In this document: piece by piece, positions 25,262 through 33,935 of the stretch | Layout: the number at the start of each line of letters is the position of its first letter | Numbering within the stretch: position 1 is the stretch's first letter | Origin: Candidatus Polarisedimenticolia bacterium | Lineage (GTDB): Bacteria > Acidobacteriota > Polarisedimenticolia > Gp22-AA2 | Direction: 5' to 3' | Assembly: GCA_036001465.1 (NCBI GenBank) | Contig: DASYUH010000089.1 | Span: 1 to 33,955, forward strand | Length of the DNA stretch: 33,955 nt | Program-made: the position numbers and the translations under genes | Notes under the pieces: model-generated | What the model saw: the letters and a program-made list of their open reading frames with translations, nothing else | Databases searched by the model: none | Told to the model about the DNA's origin: nothing

Positions 25262-26264
25262 ACAGGGTGCGCCGGACCTCGCGCGTTGCCTCGACCATGT
25301 TCCTGAGCTTCGCCTCCGCCTGCTCGGGGGAGCGCGTCTTGAGACCGCAATCGGGGTTGACGTAGAGGCGCGACGCCGGGACGACCGCGAGCGCCGCGGT
25401 GATCCGCTCCTTCACCACGTCAACCGGTTCGATCGCGTGGGTGTGAACGTCCAGGACCCCGGCCCCCAGCTCCTTGGTGAACGGGGAGGTCTTGAACAGC
25501 GACAGGAGCCCGAGATCCGAGTTCGACAGCTCCAGGGTGAACTGGTCGACCGGCAGGTCGAGCAGTCGCGGATAGATGGCGGGGAAGTCGCCGTAGCAGA
25601 TGTGGGTGATCGTCCTGGCCTTGAGGCCGCCGGTCACCGTCGCCATGGCTCGGATGGCCAGTTCGATCTCGTCCGGACGGACCGAGACCGCCGGCTCGTC
25701 GATCTGCACGTAGCGCGCGCCGGCCTCGACCAGGGCCGCGGCCTCCTGGTGAATCACCTCGGCCAGGGCCATCGCCAGCGCCTCGCGCGAGCCGTAGTGA
25801 TCGTCGAATGACCAGTCCATCATCGTGTAGGGCCCGGTGAGGATCGCCTTGACCGGCTTGCCGGTCTGGGCCTGCGCGAAGCGGAACCATTCGACCGTCA
25901 CCGGCCGCGACCAGCGGATCGGTCCGGTGACGACCGGCTTGCGGTAGTAGCGATTGCCGTACGAGCGCACCAGCCCCGAGATGCGGAATCCCTCGAGGTT
26001 CTCGGCGAAATACGCGGTCATGTCGCCGCGGTACATCTCGCCGTCCACCAGGAGGTCGAGCCCCAGCCCCTCCTGCATGCGGATACAGGCCACGGTCTCC
26101 TCACGCTCGATGCGCCTGAGCTCGTCCTCGGGGACCTCCCCCCTGGAGAACCCGGCCCGCGCCTTCGTCAGGCGTTCCGGCTTGGGGAACGAGCCGATCG
26201 TGCTGAGGGGGAGGAGGAGCTCTTCGCCCAGGGCGGGATTCGCGGTCACGGCGCCGTCGTTCAT
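25260..26264 (-). CDS. Core MetE-like methionine synthase (zinc site intact)
   Basis: 334 aa, equal to the C-terminal catalytic barrel of cobalamin-independent methionine synthase. All four zinc ligands are present: H221 and C223 (THICYGDF), E245 (TLELSNSD) and C306 (NPDCGLKTR). The spacing 2-22-61 is identical to E. coli MetE H641, C643, E665 and C726. Further motifs are TIGSFPKP, VDGEMYRGDM, LTGPYTMMDWSF and QIDEPAV. Single-domain MetE proteins are known folate-dependent or folate-independent homocysteine methyltransferases, so the methyl donor is open. Its ATG overlaps the stop of the upstream MetE-like gene by 4 nt. Confidence 0.88.
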   Translation of the reverse strand: MNDGAVTANPALGEELLLPLSTIGSFPKPERLTKARAGFSRGEVPEDELRRIEREETVACIRMQEGLGLDLLVDGEMYRGDMTAYFAENLEGFRISGLVRSYGNRYYRKPVVTGPIRWSRPVTVEWFRFAQAQTGKPVKAILTGPYTMMDWSFDDHYGSREALAMALAEVIHQEAAALVEAGARYVQIDEPAVSVRPDEIELAIRAMATVTGGLKARTITHICYGDFPAIYPRLLDLPVDQFTLELSNSDLGLLSLFKTSPFTKELGAGVLDVHTHAIEPVDVVKERITAALAVVPASRLYVNPDCGLKTRSPEQAEAKLRNMVEATREVRRTL

Positions 26265-27283
26265 GGAAACTCCTGCCGGGCGCGGTCCCGCACCGCCGCC
26301 AGGATGGACATTTTCGCGCGCGCCACGTCGCGGGGCAGGAACTCGAGGCCGTGGCTCGTCGTCAAGTGGATGGCGCGTTTCGGCCCGCCCGCGGCGGCGA
26401 GCGCCTGCAGGATCGGACGGGCGATCCGTTCGTACGTCGCGTCCGCGCTCTCGAGGCGCGTGTTCCGCCCATCCACGACTCCCAGCGCCACGCCGGTTTC
26501 CCCTGGAATGGCGCCGGCCAGCCTGGTCGCGAAGGCGCCCGCGTCCCCTTCGCCAATCGCCGCGCGGACGTCGAGCCCGATCAGGTCGGTTGGGGAAAGC
26601 GCGAGGTCGTCGACGAGCGGGGTCGCATCCCCGAACGACGTCGCCAGGAGAATGCGCGCCGTCGTGAGCCCCGTCACCAGGCGCCGCATCGCGAGACGCA
26701 GGATGGGTGCATCCGCCGGATAGCGGGCGATCGCCGGCTCGTCGATCTGGATGAGGCCTGCCCCCGCCCTCTCGAGGTCGAGGATCTCACGGTTGAGCGC
26801 CGAGGCGATCTGAAGCGTCAGGTCGCGCGGGCCGCGTCTCAGGGTGTCGCGCGACAGCCTCGCCATCGTCAGAGGGCCGGTGACGATCGCCTTCACCGGA
26901 CGCGGCGCCGCCGCGCCCACGGCGAAGCGGTACGCGTCCACGAGAAACGGCTTCTCCCGGCCGATTGGACCGGACGCCGCCGGCTGCCTGTAGTAGGTGT
27001 TGGTATCGAAGTAGCGCAGCAGTCCCTCGATCCGGAATCCGGCCAGGCCGCGCGCCACGTGCGACACCGGGTCGTGCCAGCGGACTTGACCGTCGGTCAG
27101 AATGTCCATTCCGGCCGCCGCCTGTTCGGCGATCGCGAGTCGCGTCATCTCGTCCTCGGCCGCCGCCACCTCCGCCGGGGAGATCTCGCCGCGGTCGGCT
27201 CGCTGGATCGCCCGGCGCAGGACCTGCTCGTCCTGGCGGTCGCCGATGCGGGGGTAGCTGCTGAGCAACGCGGCAAGGATCAC
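26261..27283 (-). CDS. MetE-like paralogue lacking the zinc ligands
   Basis: 340 aa from GTG 27283 (GGGAG 6 nt upstream); the frame extends farther upstream but the family begins at LSSYPRIGDR. It has the same barrel as its neighbour: LTDGQVRWHDPVSHVARGL, then IVTGPLTMARLS, then LIQIDEPAIARYP. Where MetE has THICYGDF it has LATSFGDA, and where MetE has DCGL it has SHGLEFLPRD, so the His, Cys and second Cys ligands are missing. It is probably a non-catalytic or substrate-binding partner, comparable to the N-terminal half of full-length MetE. The 4-nt overlap supports a complex with the downstream protein. Confidence 0.82.
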   Translation of the reverse strand: MILAALLSSYPRIGDRQDEQVLRRAIQRADRGEISPAEVAAAEDEMTRLAIAEQAAAGMDILTDGQVRWHDPVSHVARGLAGFRIEGLLRYFDTNTYYRQPAASGPIGREKPFLVDAYRFAVGAAAPRPVKAIVTGPLTMARLSRDTLRRGPRDLTLQIASALNREILDLERAGAGLIQIDEPAIARYPADAPILRLAMRRLVTGLTTARILLATSFGDATPLVDDLALSPTDLIGLDVRAAIGEGDAGAFATRLAGAIPGETGVALGVVDGRNTRLESADATYERIARPILQALAAAGGPKRAIHLTTSHGLEFLPRDVARAKMSILAAVRDRARQEFP

Positions 27284-27355
27284 GCGGGTCTCCCGATCAC
27301 GATTCACAAGAATAGGGCCTGACCCCGGGCGGCGCAAGGCCCTTCCTTAGTCACG

Positions 27356-27382
27356 GGTGGCGGGGCGCGGCGCCCCGCCACC
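27356..27382. repeat. Strong palindromic hairpin in the divergent gap before the PilZ gene
   Basis: GGTGGCGGGGC and GCCCCGCCACC form a perfect 11-bp stem around a 5-nt loop. A smaller palindrome-like AGGGCCTGACCCC lies near 27314-27326, resembling REP-type intergenic sequences. The 27284-27551 gap holds these and a weak -10 (TACTCT, 27490-27495), but no gene I can support. Confidence 0.5.
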
Positions 27383-27551
27383 TGTGGCCGAGGACGCCCC
27401 TTCCGCCTGCCCGCCCCGGCCCGCAACTCGACACCGGGAGGGTCGCCGTGATCAGTTCGAGGCTTTTCGGGGCAGGGGAGCAAGTGTGCTACTCTCTCGA
27501 CGGGAGGAGCGCGCGGCGGGGTGGACCGCGTCGGGGCGAGGGAGCCCGGTG

Positions 27552-28310
27552 GTGAAGCAAGTCCTGTGGAGTGACCCGATCCAGTCCCGGATCGACGGCG
27601 GGAGGCCTCACTTCCTCGCCAGGGCCAGCCTGAAAGCCCTTTCCGCCGGTACCGCCTCCGTCCTCCTCGATGTGGCCGCCACCGATCGTCCCGACCTGAT
27701 CGTCCTGTCCGATGACGGGTTCGAGGCGCCCGCAGCCGAGATGTGCCACTGGCTGCGGGCCGACGAAAGGACCCGCGACATCCCCATACTGGCCATCGCC
27801 CACGATGCTGCTCAGGCGGCCGCCCTCAGGCAGGCCGGGTGCAACGAGGTCCTGGACGCCTCAATCTCCTCCGAGGTGCTGCAGGAGACGATCACGGCGA
27901 TGCTCGGGATGCGGCTCCGCAAGTTCCCGCGCTACCCGGTGGTCCTGCCGGTGGCGAGGGGCCGGTTCATCCGTGAGTTCCTGGGGTACTCGAACGCGGT
28001 GAGCGAGGGGGGCATGGGGTTCGACACGCTCAGCCGCATCCGGGGCGGCGAGCAGCTGGCGCTTCTGATCTATCGGAACACGGAAGAGAAGCCGATCGCC
28101 GCCACCGGCCGCGTCGCCTCGGTGCGGGCGAACATCGACACTGGAATCGGCTACGCCGTGGGCATCGAGTTCCTGAAGCTGGCGGAGCCCGACCGAGGAC
28201 GCCTGCTCGAGCTCTTTCCCCACGATCCGAGCGTCGTCTGGGGCGGCGATCCGGACGGCGCGCCTTCCCTCGATCGCCCTCCCAAGGGGACGGGCATTCC
28301 CGAAGCCTGA
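27552..28310 (+). CDS. Receiver-like plus PilZ domain protein (c-di-GMP effector)
   Basis: 252 aa from GTG 27552 (GGAG 7 nt upstream; GTG 27549 is an alternative). Residues about 1-125 resemble a CheY-like receiver (DRPDLIVLSDDGF, then ERTRDIPILAIAHDA). The usual phospho-Asp position after the third strand is Ser, with two Asp following, so it may be a pseudo-receiver. Residues about 125-225 are a PilZ domain: RKFPRYPVVLPV supplies the RxxxR-type motif, NAVSEGGMG the D/NxSxxG motif, and GYAVGIEFLKL the end. PilZ proteins bind cyclic di-GMP and act on motility, exopolysaccharide or transcription; the target is unknown. Confidence 0.85.
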   Translation: MKQVLWSDPIQSRIDGGRPHFLARASLKALSAGTASVLLDVAATDRPDLIVLSDDGFEAPAAEMCHWLRADERTRDIPILAIAHDAAQAAALRQAGCNEVLDASISSEVLQETITAMLGMRLRKFPRYPVVLPVARGRFIREFLGYSNAVSEGGMGFDTLSRIRGGEQLALLIYRNTEEKPIAATGRVASVRANIDTGIGYAVGIEFLKLAEPDRGRLLELFPHDPSVVWGGDPDGAPSLDRPPKGTGIPEA

Positions 28311-28319
28311 AATCCCCCG

Positions 28320-29174
28320 TCAGCGCCGCGCGAAGATCGTCTCCGCCGTTCCTTCCAGGATCGCGTGCTGGGCCTCCGGCGCGAGATTCAGGGCGCGAAA
28401 CGCGTCCAGGTTCCGGCGCGGGCTTTCGACGCCCGGGCTCGGCCAGTCGGTTCCGAACAGGGTCTTGTTGGCGATCTCTTCGATCCGCGGGAAGTAGCGC
28501 AAGAGAAAGCGCGGCGGGATGCCGGAGATGTCCATGTGCAGATTCGCGTGGCGGCGCATCAGGAAGAAGCAGGTCTCCATCCAGAGCGGCCGTCCGCCGT
28601 GGGCCATGATGATCTTGAGGCCCGGGAAATCGACCGCCACGTCGTCGAGGGCCATCGGATCCCCGTACTTGTTGCGCGCCTCGGGGAAGATCGACGTGCC
28701 CGTATGGACCATCAGCGGCACGCCCAGGGCCTGGGCCCGTTCGTAGAGCGCGGCGAGCCGCGGGAGCTCGCCGCCGTCGCGGTAGGCGTTCAGGAAGAAA
28801 TGCTGGTGCGGCGGGTGCAGCTTGAGCACGCGCACGCCGTGGGTCTCGACGATCCGCTCGAGCGATCCGGCCGGATCGGGATCGAGCCGCGGGTGGACGC
28901 CGCCGACGGCCACCAGGCGATCCTCGTGCCCGCGACAGAAGCCCCCGACGAACTCGTTGACCGCGTCGGTGAAGCCCATGACGTCGGGGCTGACGTAGTT
29001 GACCAGGACGGCGCGGTCGATCCCCTGCTCGTCGAGGAACCTCAGGAACGCCGCCGGGTCGTCGAACAGACGATGGATCCGGTCGAGATCGCGGCGCCCG
29101 GCCGTCATCCGCTCGAGGGCGCCAGGCTTGAATTGCCGCCAGGGCTGGACGTGGAGGTGGGCGTCGGTGATCAT
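28320..29174 (-). CDS. Amidohydrolase_2-family metal-dependent hydrolase or decarboxylase
   Basis: 284 aa, TIM barrel. Metal-ligand motifs are DAHLHV at the N-terminus, MVHTGTS, IIMAHGG and GTDWPSPG, as in the ACMSD/2-pyrone-4,6-dicarboxylate hydrolase group. The Shine-Dalgarno GGGAG lies 5 nt before ATG 29174. It is the last gene of a six-gene catabolic operon, 31 nt after an enoyl-CoA hydratase. The likely role is decarboxylation or hydrolysis of a carboxylated ring or open-chain intermediate; the substrate is not readable from sequence. Confidence 0.88.
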   Translation of the reverse strand: MITDAHLHVQPWRQFKPGALERMTAGRRDLDRIHRLFDDPAAFLRFLDEQGIDRAVLVNYVSPDVMGFTDAVNEFVGGFCRGHEDRLVAVGGVHPRLDPDPAGSLERIVETHGVRVLKLHPPHQHFFLNAYRDGGELPRLAALYERAQALGVPLMVHTGTSIFPEARNKYGDPMALDDVAVDFPGLKIIMAHGGRPLWMETCFFLMRRHANLHMDISGIPPRFLLRYFPRIEEIANKTLFGTDWPSPGVESPRRNLDAFRALNLAPEAQHAILEGTAETIFARR

Positions 29175-29205
29175 GTGATCTCCCGTTTCCGGTGCCCGCC
29201 GCCCC

Positions 29206-30045
29206 TCAGCGCCCCTTGAATCGCGGCCGCCGCCCTTCGAGGAAGGCGGTCATCCCCTCGCGCTTGTCGGCCGACTCGAAGAGGATCGCCTGCGCCAGGC
29301 GCTCGGCGGCGTGGCCCGCGTCCGTCCCGTGGAGCGCGGCCTGAAGGGCGAGCTTCGCGGCCCGCACCGCCAGCGGCCCCTTGCGGGCGATAAGCGCGGC
29401 GGTCGAGCGCGCCTCCTCCAGAAGGCGGTCGCCGGGCACGACACGGTTCACCAGGCCGATGCGCAGCGCCTCGGGGGCGTCGATGATCCGGCCCGTCAGG
29501 ATCATCTCCTTCGCCCTCCCGGAGCCGATGAGGCGGGGGAGCCGGTACGTCGCCCCGGCGGCGGGGATGATCCCCAGGCCGACCTCCGGTTGGCCGAAGC
29601 GGGCCGACTCGGAGGCGATGCGCAGATCGCAGGCGATCGCCAGCTCGCAGCCGCCCCCGAGCGCGTAGCCGTTCACGGCGGCGATGGTCGGCAGGGGAAA
29701 CCGTTCGATGTCGAGGAACAGGCTCGAGTTGATGCCGCGCAGCGCGTCGGCGGCGCCCCGTTGCCGCAGCTCGCGGATATCGGCGCCCGAGGCGAACACG
29801 GCCGCTCCCGCGCCGGTGACGATCAGGGCCCTCGTCCCCGGGTCGCGCGCCAGGAGGCCGAGCGCGGCGCGCAGCTCGTCCACGACGTCCTGGCTGATGG
29901 CGTTCCGCGCCTGGGGACGATCGAGCGTGACGACGGCGATCCCCTCGCGCGATTCCAGGCGGATGGTGCGGAAGCGGGTCGCGCCGGCGGCGCTCTTCCG
30001 GCCTGGCCCCGGGCGCGGCGACGTGCGAGCGCGTCGCGCCGTCAT
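29206..30045 (-). CDS. Enoyl-CoA hydratase/isomerase (crotonase family) 1
   Basis: 279 aa from ATG 30045, which overlaps the upstream ADH stop (ATGA). A basic, Pro-rich N-terminal stretch of about 25 residues precedes the crotonase fold. The oxyanion-hole motif is FASGADIREL. Both catalytic Glu contexts are present, GYALGGGCELAIACDL and FGQPEVGLGIIPAAG. The C-terminus EGRRPRFKG is typical. It should hydrate trans-2-enoyl-CoA. The chain-length or aromatic specificity cannot be told. Confidence 0.9.
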   Translation of the reverse strand: MTARRARTSPRPGPGRKSAAGATRFRTIRLESREGIAVVTLDRPQARNAISQDVVDELRAALGLLARDPGTRALIVTGAGAAVFASGADIRELRQRGAADALRGINSSLFLDIERFPLPTIAAVNGYALGGGCELAIACDLRIASESARFGQPEVGLGIIPAAGATYRLPRLIGSGRAKEMILTGRIIDAPEALRIGLVNRVVPGDRLLEEARSTAALIARKGPLAVRAAKLALQAALHGTDAGHAAERLAQAILFESADKREGMTAFLEGRRPRFKGR

Positions 30046-31070
30046 GGCTTGAGGATGATCTTGCCGAACAGGGAGCGTTCGGCCATGGCGCGGTGCCCGT
30101 CGGCGACGCGCTCCAGGGGGAGGACGCGGTCGATCACCGGCTTGAGGCGACGGTCGCCGACCAGCGCGGCGACCCGGGCGAGCTCGGCGCGGCTGCCCAT
30201 GGTCGAGCCGAGGATCGACAGCCCCTTGGAGAAGACGAAGCGCAGATCGGTCGCCGCCTGGTGTCCGGACGTGGCGCCGCAGGTGACCAGGCGGCCCCCC
30301 CGGGCGAGCGCCTTCAGGCTCCTGTCCCAGGTGTCCTGGCCGACGCTGTCCACCACGACGTCCACGCCCCGTTTCCCGGTGAGCCGGCGGACCTCCTGAA
30401 GAAAATCGCCGGTGCGGTAATTGATCGCCGCGTCCACGCCGAGCTCGCGCAGTCGCGCCGCCTTCTCGTCGGACGAGGTGGTGGCGAAGACCCGCGCTCC
30501 ATGCAGGCGGGCAATCTGGATCGCGGCGGTGCCGACCCCGCTCCCCCCGGCGTGCACCAGGACATCCTCGCCCACGCGCACCCGCGCCCGTTCGACCAGC
30601 ATGTGCCAGGCTGTCAGGTACACGAGAGCGAACGCGGCCCCCTCCTCGAACGACACGCCCTCCGGAAGGGGCATGACGTTGGCGGCGGGAAGGACGGCAT
30701 ACTCCGCCTGCGTGCCGTTCCGGTGCTCGCCGATGATGCCGAAGTCCTTGCACAGCGGATCGTGTCCCGCGAAGCAGTCGGGGCAGCGCCCGCAGGAGTA
30801 GCCGGGGGACACGAACACCCGCTCGCCCGGTTCCAGGCCGGCGACCCCCTCGCCCAGCTCCTCGACGACTCCGGACGCGTCCGATCCGAGGACCATCGGC
30901 AGGGGAAAGGTCATCCCCGGCAGGCCGCGCCGCACCCAGGTGTCGAGGTGGTTCATGCCGGCCGCCATGACCTTGATCACGACCTGCCCCGCGTCGGCCC
31001 TGGGCTTCGGCAGAGTGGCGATTTCCAGCGCCTCGATCCCACCGTGCCCGCGAATCAGAACCGCCTTCAT
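30042..31070 (-). CDS. Zinc-type medium-chain alcohol dehydrogenase or quinone oxidoreductase
   Basis: 342 aa. The GroES-like domain has the structural zinc loop CGRCPDCFAGHDPLC with four Cys. The first catalytic-zinc ligand position reads GMNHLDTW, lacking the usual Cys, so catalytic zinc may be absent as in quinone-reductase-like members. The Rossmann motif is HAGGSGVGTAAIQIARLHGA, followed by TTSSDEKAARLRELG. The end HRAMAERSLFGKIILKP matches the family. It sits between two enoyl-CoA hydratase genes in a catabolic operon and could act as an NAD(P)H-dependent enoyl reductase or an alcohol dehydrogenase. Confidence 0.88.
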   Translation of the reverse strand: MKAVLIRGHGGIEALEIATLPKPRADAGQVVIKVMAAGMNHLDTWVRRGLPGMTFPLPMVLGSDASGVVEELGEGVAGLEPGERVFVSPGYSCGRCPDCFAGHDPLCKDFGIIGEHRNGTQAEYAVLPAANVMPLPEGVSFEEGAAFALVYLTAWHMLVERARVRVGEDVLVHAGGSGVGTAAIQIARLHGARVFATTSSDEKAARLRELGVDAAINYRTGDFLQEVRRLTGKRGVDVVVDSVGQDTWDRSLKALARGGRLVTCGATSGHQAATDLRFVFSKGLSILGSTMGSRAELARVAALVGDRRLKPVIDRVLPLERVADGHRAMAERSLFGKIILKP

Positions 31071-31093
31071 GCGCCGGTCCCCGTCCTCATGGC

Positions 31094-31882
31094 TCAGACG
31101 CCCCTGAACCTGGGAGGGCGCTTCTCGAGGTAGGCGTCGAGCCCTTCCCGCGCGTCGTCCGACTCGAACAGCTGCTGCTGCAGCTCCCGCTCCAGGGCCA
31201 GGGCCTCGAGGAAGGGGATCGCGCCCCCCGAGACGACGCTCCGCTTGATGAGGCCGACCGCCTTCGCCGCCTTGCCCGGTGGGCAGAACTGCCGCGCGTA
31301 GGCCAGGACCGCATCCCACCAGTTCTGCGGCTCGAAGACGTGGGTGACGAGTCCCAGGGCGGCCGCCTCGTCGAACGACATGGTGCGGCCGGTCGCCATC
31401 AGCTCGAGCGCCCGCGCCTGCCCGACCAGGCGGGCCAGGCGCTGGGTGCCGCCGGTCCCGGGCAGGACACCAAGAGTCACCTCCGGCAGGCCGATCTTGC
31501 CGCCGTTCCGGCGGGCGACGCGCAGATCGGCCGCCAGGGCGATCTCGAATCCGCCGCCGACGGTGTGGCCGTTCAGGGCGGCGATGACCAGCTTGGGGGT
31601 CTGCTCCAGGCGGTTCAGCGTCTCGTTGGCGTGCAGGCAGAAGGAGTACTTGAACCGCGGCGTCACGGTCTTCAGCATCCGGATGTCGGCGCCGGCGGAG
31701 AAGAACGTCTCACCCGCGCCGCGCAGCACGAGGACATGGACCGCGTCGTCCATGCGGGCGGCCAGGATGGCGTCGTCGAGCTGCCGCATCATCTCGTAGC
31801 TGTAAGTATTGGCGGGGGGGGCGTCGAGCTCGAGGACCATGATGCCGTCCTCGGTCCTTCGGGAAACCAGGGTCTCGGCCAT
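31094..31882 (-). CDS. Enoyl-CoA hydratase/isomerase (crotonase family) 2
   Basis: 262 aa, paralogous to the gene two places downstream. The oxyanion-hole segment is [11 protein letters not shown]. Both catalytic Glu motifs are kept, [17 protein letters not shown] and [18 protein letters not shown]. The N-terminus ([20 protein letters not shown]) follows the family strand pattern, and the C-terminus ends in [10 protein letters not shown]. The start has GGGGAG 10-11 nt upstream. Two different hydratases in one operon suggest two hydration steps or two substrate classes. Confidence 0.9.
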   Translation of the reverse strand: MAETLVSRRTEDGIMVLELDAPPANTYSYEMMRQLDDAILAARMDDAVHVLVLRGAGETFFSAGADIRMLKTVTPRFKYSFCLHANETLNRLEQTPKLVIAALNGHTVGGGFEIALAADLRVARRNGGKIGLPEVTLGVLPGTGGTQRLARLVGQARALELMATGRTMSFDEAAALGLVTHVFEPQNWWDAVLAYARQFCPPGKAAKAVGLIKRSVVSGGAIPFLEALALERELQQQLFESDDAREGLDAYLEKRPPRFRGV

Positions 31883-31908
31883 GGGCGACGTCGCTCCCCG
31901 GGCGGGCG

Positions 31909-33360
31909 TCAGGACAGGTCGACCCAGACGGACTTGGTCTGGGTGTACTCCAGGAGGCCGTGATGCCCGAGCTCGCGCCCGAAGCCGCTCATCCTGTAGC
32001 CGCCGAACGGCATGGCGCTGTCGTACAGACCGTAGGTGTTGATCCAGACGGTCCCGGCGCACAGCAGCTGCGCCGTCCGGTGCGCCTTCTTGATGTCCTT
32101 CGTCCAGACGCCGGCGGCGAGCCCGTAGGGGGTGTCGTTCGCCGCGCGCACGACCTCCTCGAGATCGCGGAAGCGCAGGACCGACAGGACCGGCCCGAAG
32201 ATCTCCTCGCGGGCTATCGTCATGTCGTTGCGCACGTCCCCGAAGATCGTGGGCTTCACGAAATACCCCTTCCCGGGAGCGCGCGCGCCGCCCGTCACCA
32301 GCCGGGCCCCTTCGATCCGGCCCTTGTCGACGTAGGACAGGACCCGCTTCATCTGCGCCTCGCTCACCTGGGGGCCTAGGCGCGTCTTCGGGTCGAGCGG
32401 GTCCCCCTGCTGCAGCCGCGCGGCCGAGGCCGTAAGCTTGTCCAGGAGCGCGTCGTGCACCGGCTCCTCGACGAACAGCCGTGAGCCCGCGGTGCAGACC
32501 TCCCCCTTGTTGAAGAAGATGCCGTTCTGGGCGCCGCGCGCCGCGGCCTCGAGATCGGCGTCGGCGAAGACGACGTTGGGGGACTTGCCCCCCAGCTCGA
32601 GGGTCAGGCGCTTCAGCGTGCCGCTGGCGCGCCGCATGATCTCCTGACCGACGGCGGTCGAGCCGGTGAAGGCGATCTTGTCGACCCCCGGGTGATCGAC
32701 CAGGGCCGCGCCCGCCGTCGGGCCGAACCCGGTCACGACGTTCAGCACGCCCGGCGGCAGCCCGGCCTCCTCGGCGATCCGCGCCAGGAGGAGGGCGGAC
32801 AGGGAGGTCTGCTCGGCCGGCTTCAGGACGATCGTGTTTCCGGCGGCCAGGGCCGGGGCCACCTTCCACGCGGCCAGGAGAACGGGAAAATTCCACGGAA
32901 TGATCTGGCCGACGACGCCGAGAGGCTCGCGCAGCGTGTAGTTGAAGGTCGGGGCGCGGACGGAGACGGTCTCCCCTTCGATCTTGGTGGCCCAGCCGGC
33001 GAAGTAGCGGAAGCAGTCGGCGGCCATCGGCACGTCGACGCGCGACGCTTCGGTGATCGTCTTGCCCGAGTCGAGGCTCTCGACCTCGGAGATCTCCGCG
33101 AGGCGCGACTCGATCAAGTCGCCGATTTTCCAGAGAAACCGCCCCCGGTCCGCGGCCGACACCTTGGCCCACGGCCCGTCGAAGGCGAGGCGCGCCGCCT
33201 GGACGGCGCGATCGATGTCCTCGGCGCGCCCTTCGGCGATCGTGGTGAGCGGCTCCTCGGTCGCCGGGTTGACCGTCGTGAAGGTGCCGCCCGCGACGGC
33301 GTCAACCCACTGTCCGCCGATGTAGAGTCGGCCGGGAGTGATTTTCTGTGCTGCCGGCAT
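31909..33360 (-). CDS. NAD-dependent aldehyde dehydrogenase
   Basis: 483 aa of the ALDH1/2-like class. The catalytic Cys is 289 (GEVCTAGSR) and Glu255 is in LELGGKSPN. The NAD-binding region has IIPWNFPVLLAAWKVAPALA and FTGSTAVGQEI, and the oligomerisation end is PFGGYRMSGFGRELGHHGLL. It heads the enzyme part of a catabolic operon and is followed after 26 nt by an enoyl-CoA hydratase. It probably oxidises an aldehyde intermediate to the acid that is then activated to a CoA ester, but no ligase gene is in the window. Confidence 0.93.
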   Translation of the reverse strand: MPAAQKITPGRLYIGGQWVDAVAGGTFTTVNPATEEPLTTIAEGRAEDIDRAVQAARLAFDGPWAKVSAADRGRFLWKIGDLIESRLAEISEVESLDSGKTITEASRVDVPMAADCFRYFAGWATKIEGETVSVRAPTFNYTLREPLGVVGQIIPWNFPVLLAAWKVAPALAAGNTIVLKPAEQTSLSALLLARIAEEAGLPPGVLNVVTGFGPTAGAALVDHPGVDKIAFTGSTAVGQEIMRRASGTLKRLTLELGGKSPNVVFADADLEAAARGAQNGIFFNKGEVCTAGSRLFVEEPVHDALLDKLTASAARLQQGDPLDPKTRLGPQVSEAQMKRVLSYVDKGRIEGARLVTGGARAPGKGYFVKPTIFGDVRNDMTIAREEIFGPVLSVLRFRDLEEVVRAANDTPYGLAAGVWTKDIKKAHRTAQLLCAGTVWINTYGLYDSAMPFGGYRMSGFGRELGHHGLLEYTQTKSVWVDLS

Positions 33361-33371
33361 GGGCGCCGATG

Positions 33372-33935
33372 TTAATCGGAACCCTTGGGCGAGTCAACGA
33401 CGCCCCGCAGGGCCTGGGCGCGGAGTCCGGAATCGTCGGCAAGGGGCGGTCGGCCATGGGGGAGGGTGGCGGGCCGGGGGGTGCGCGAGTCGATCCGGCT
33501 GGGGAGCGGATCCGCTTCGAGCGACAGGGTGGGAAGGGGCAGCGACCTGTCAACCAGGGGCAACTCCGTGCCGCAGGCGGCCCCGGTCATCACATCGGGG
33601 TGCTCCTGGGGAGGCGCGTGCGGCCGCGAAAGGGACGTATCGGCCGCCGCCGTCCCCTCCGACCCCGGGATCATGATGGTGGGCCGCGCGCGGGAATTGA
33701 GCCGCCGCGTCTGGACCTGGCGCTGTTTGGCCTGGAGCCTTCTCTGCTGCGGCGTGAAGATGTCGGCCGGTCGATCGTAGCCCTGCGGGAACCAGAACCC
33801 GCCCGAGTCGCGCTGTCCATCCGGCAGGGTCGAGACCATGGTGTCCGCCGCTCCGACCGGCAGAACCACCTCGAGCAGGCCGAGCCCGCGATCGATCAGC
33901 GTCGGCAGCCTCCGTCGTCTCCTGGCGGGAGCCAT
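33372..33935 (-). CDS. Hypothetical Pro/Arg-rich protein (187 aa)
   Basis: Starts with a basic stretch (MAPARRRRRLPTLIDRG), continues with VVLPVGAADTMVSTLPDGQR and a distinctive GFWFPQGYDRPADIFTPQQR segment, and ends in a Pro-rich, low-complexity half. GAGG lies 5-6 nt before ATG 33935. The stop is 11 nt from the aldehyde dehydrogenase start, so it may be the first gene of that operon. No family is recognised. Codon third positions are GC-rich as in neighbours, but overlapping frames are also open, so a non-coding origin is possible. Confidence 0.5.
   Translation of the reverse strand: MAPARRRRRLPTLIDRGLGLLEVVLPVGAADTMVSTLPDGQRDSGGFWFPQGYDRPADIFTPQQRRLQAKQRQVQTRRLNSRARPTIMIPGSEGTAAADTSLSRPHAPPQEHPDVMTGAACGTELPLVDRSLPLPTLSLEADPLPSRIDSRTPRPATLPHGRPPLADDSGLRAQALRGVVDSPKGSD

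Noticed and set aside
27311-27327. AGGGCCTGACCCC palindrome as a RAYT-type REP element
   Set aside because: Only one short copy is visible and no RAYT transposase is nearby; a genome-wide count would be needed.
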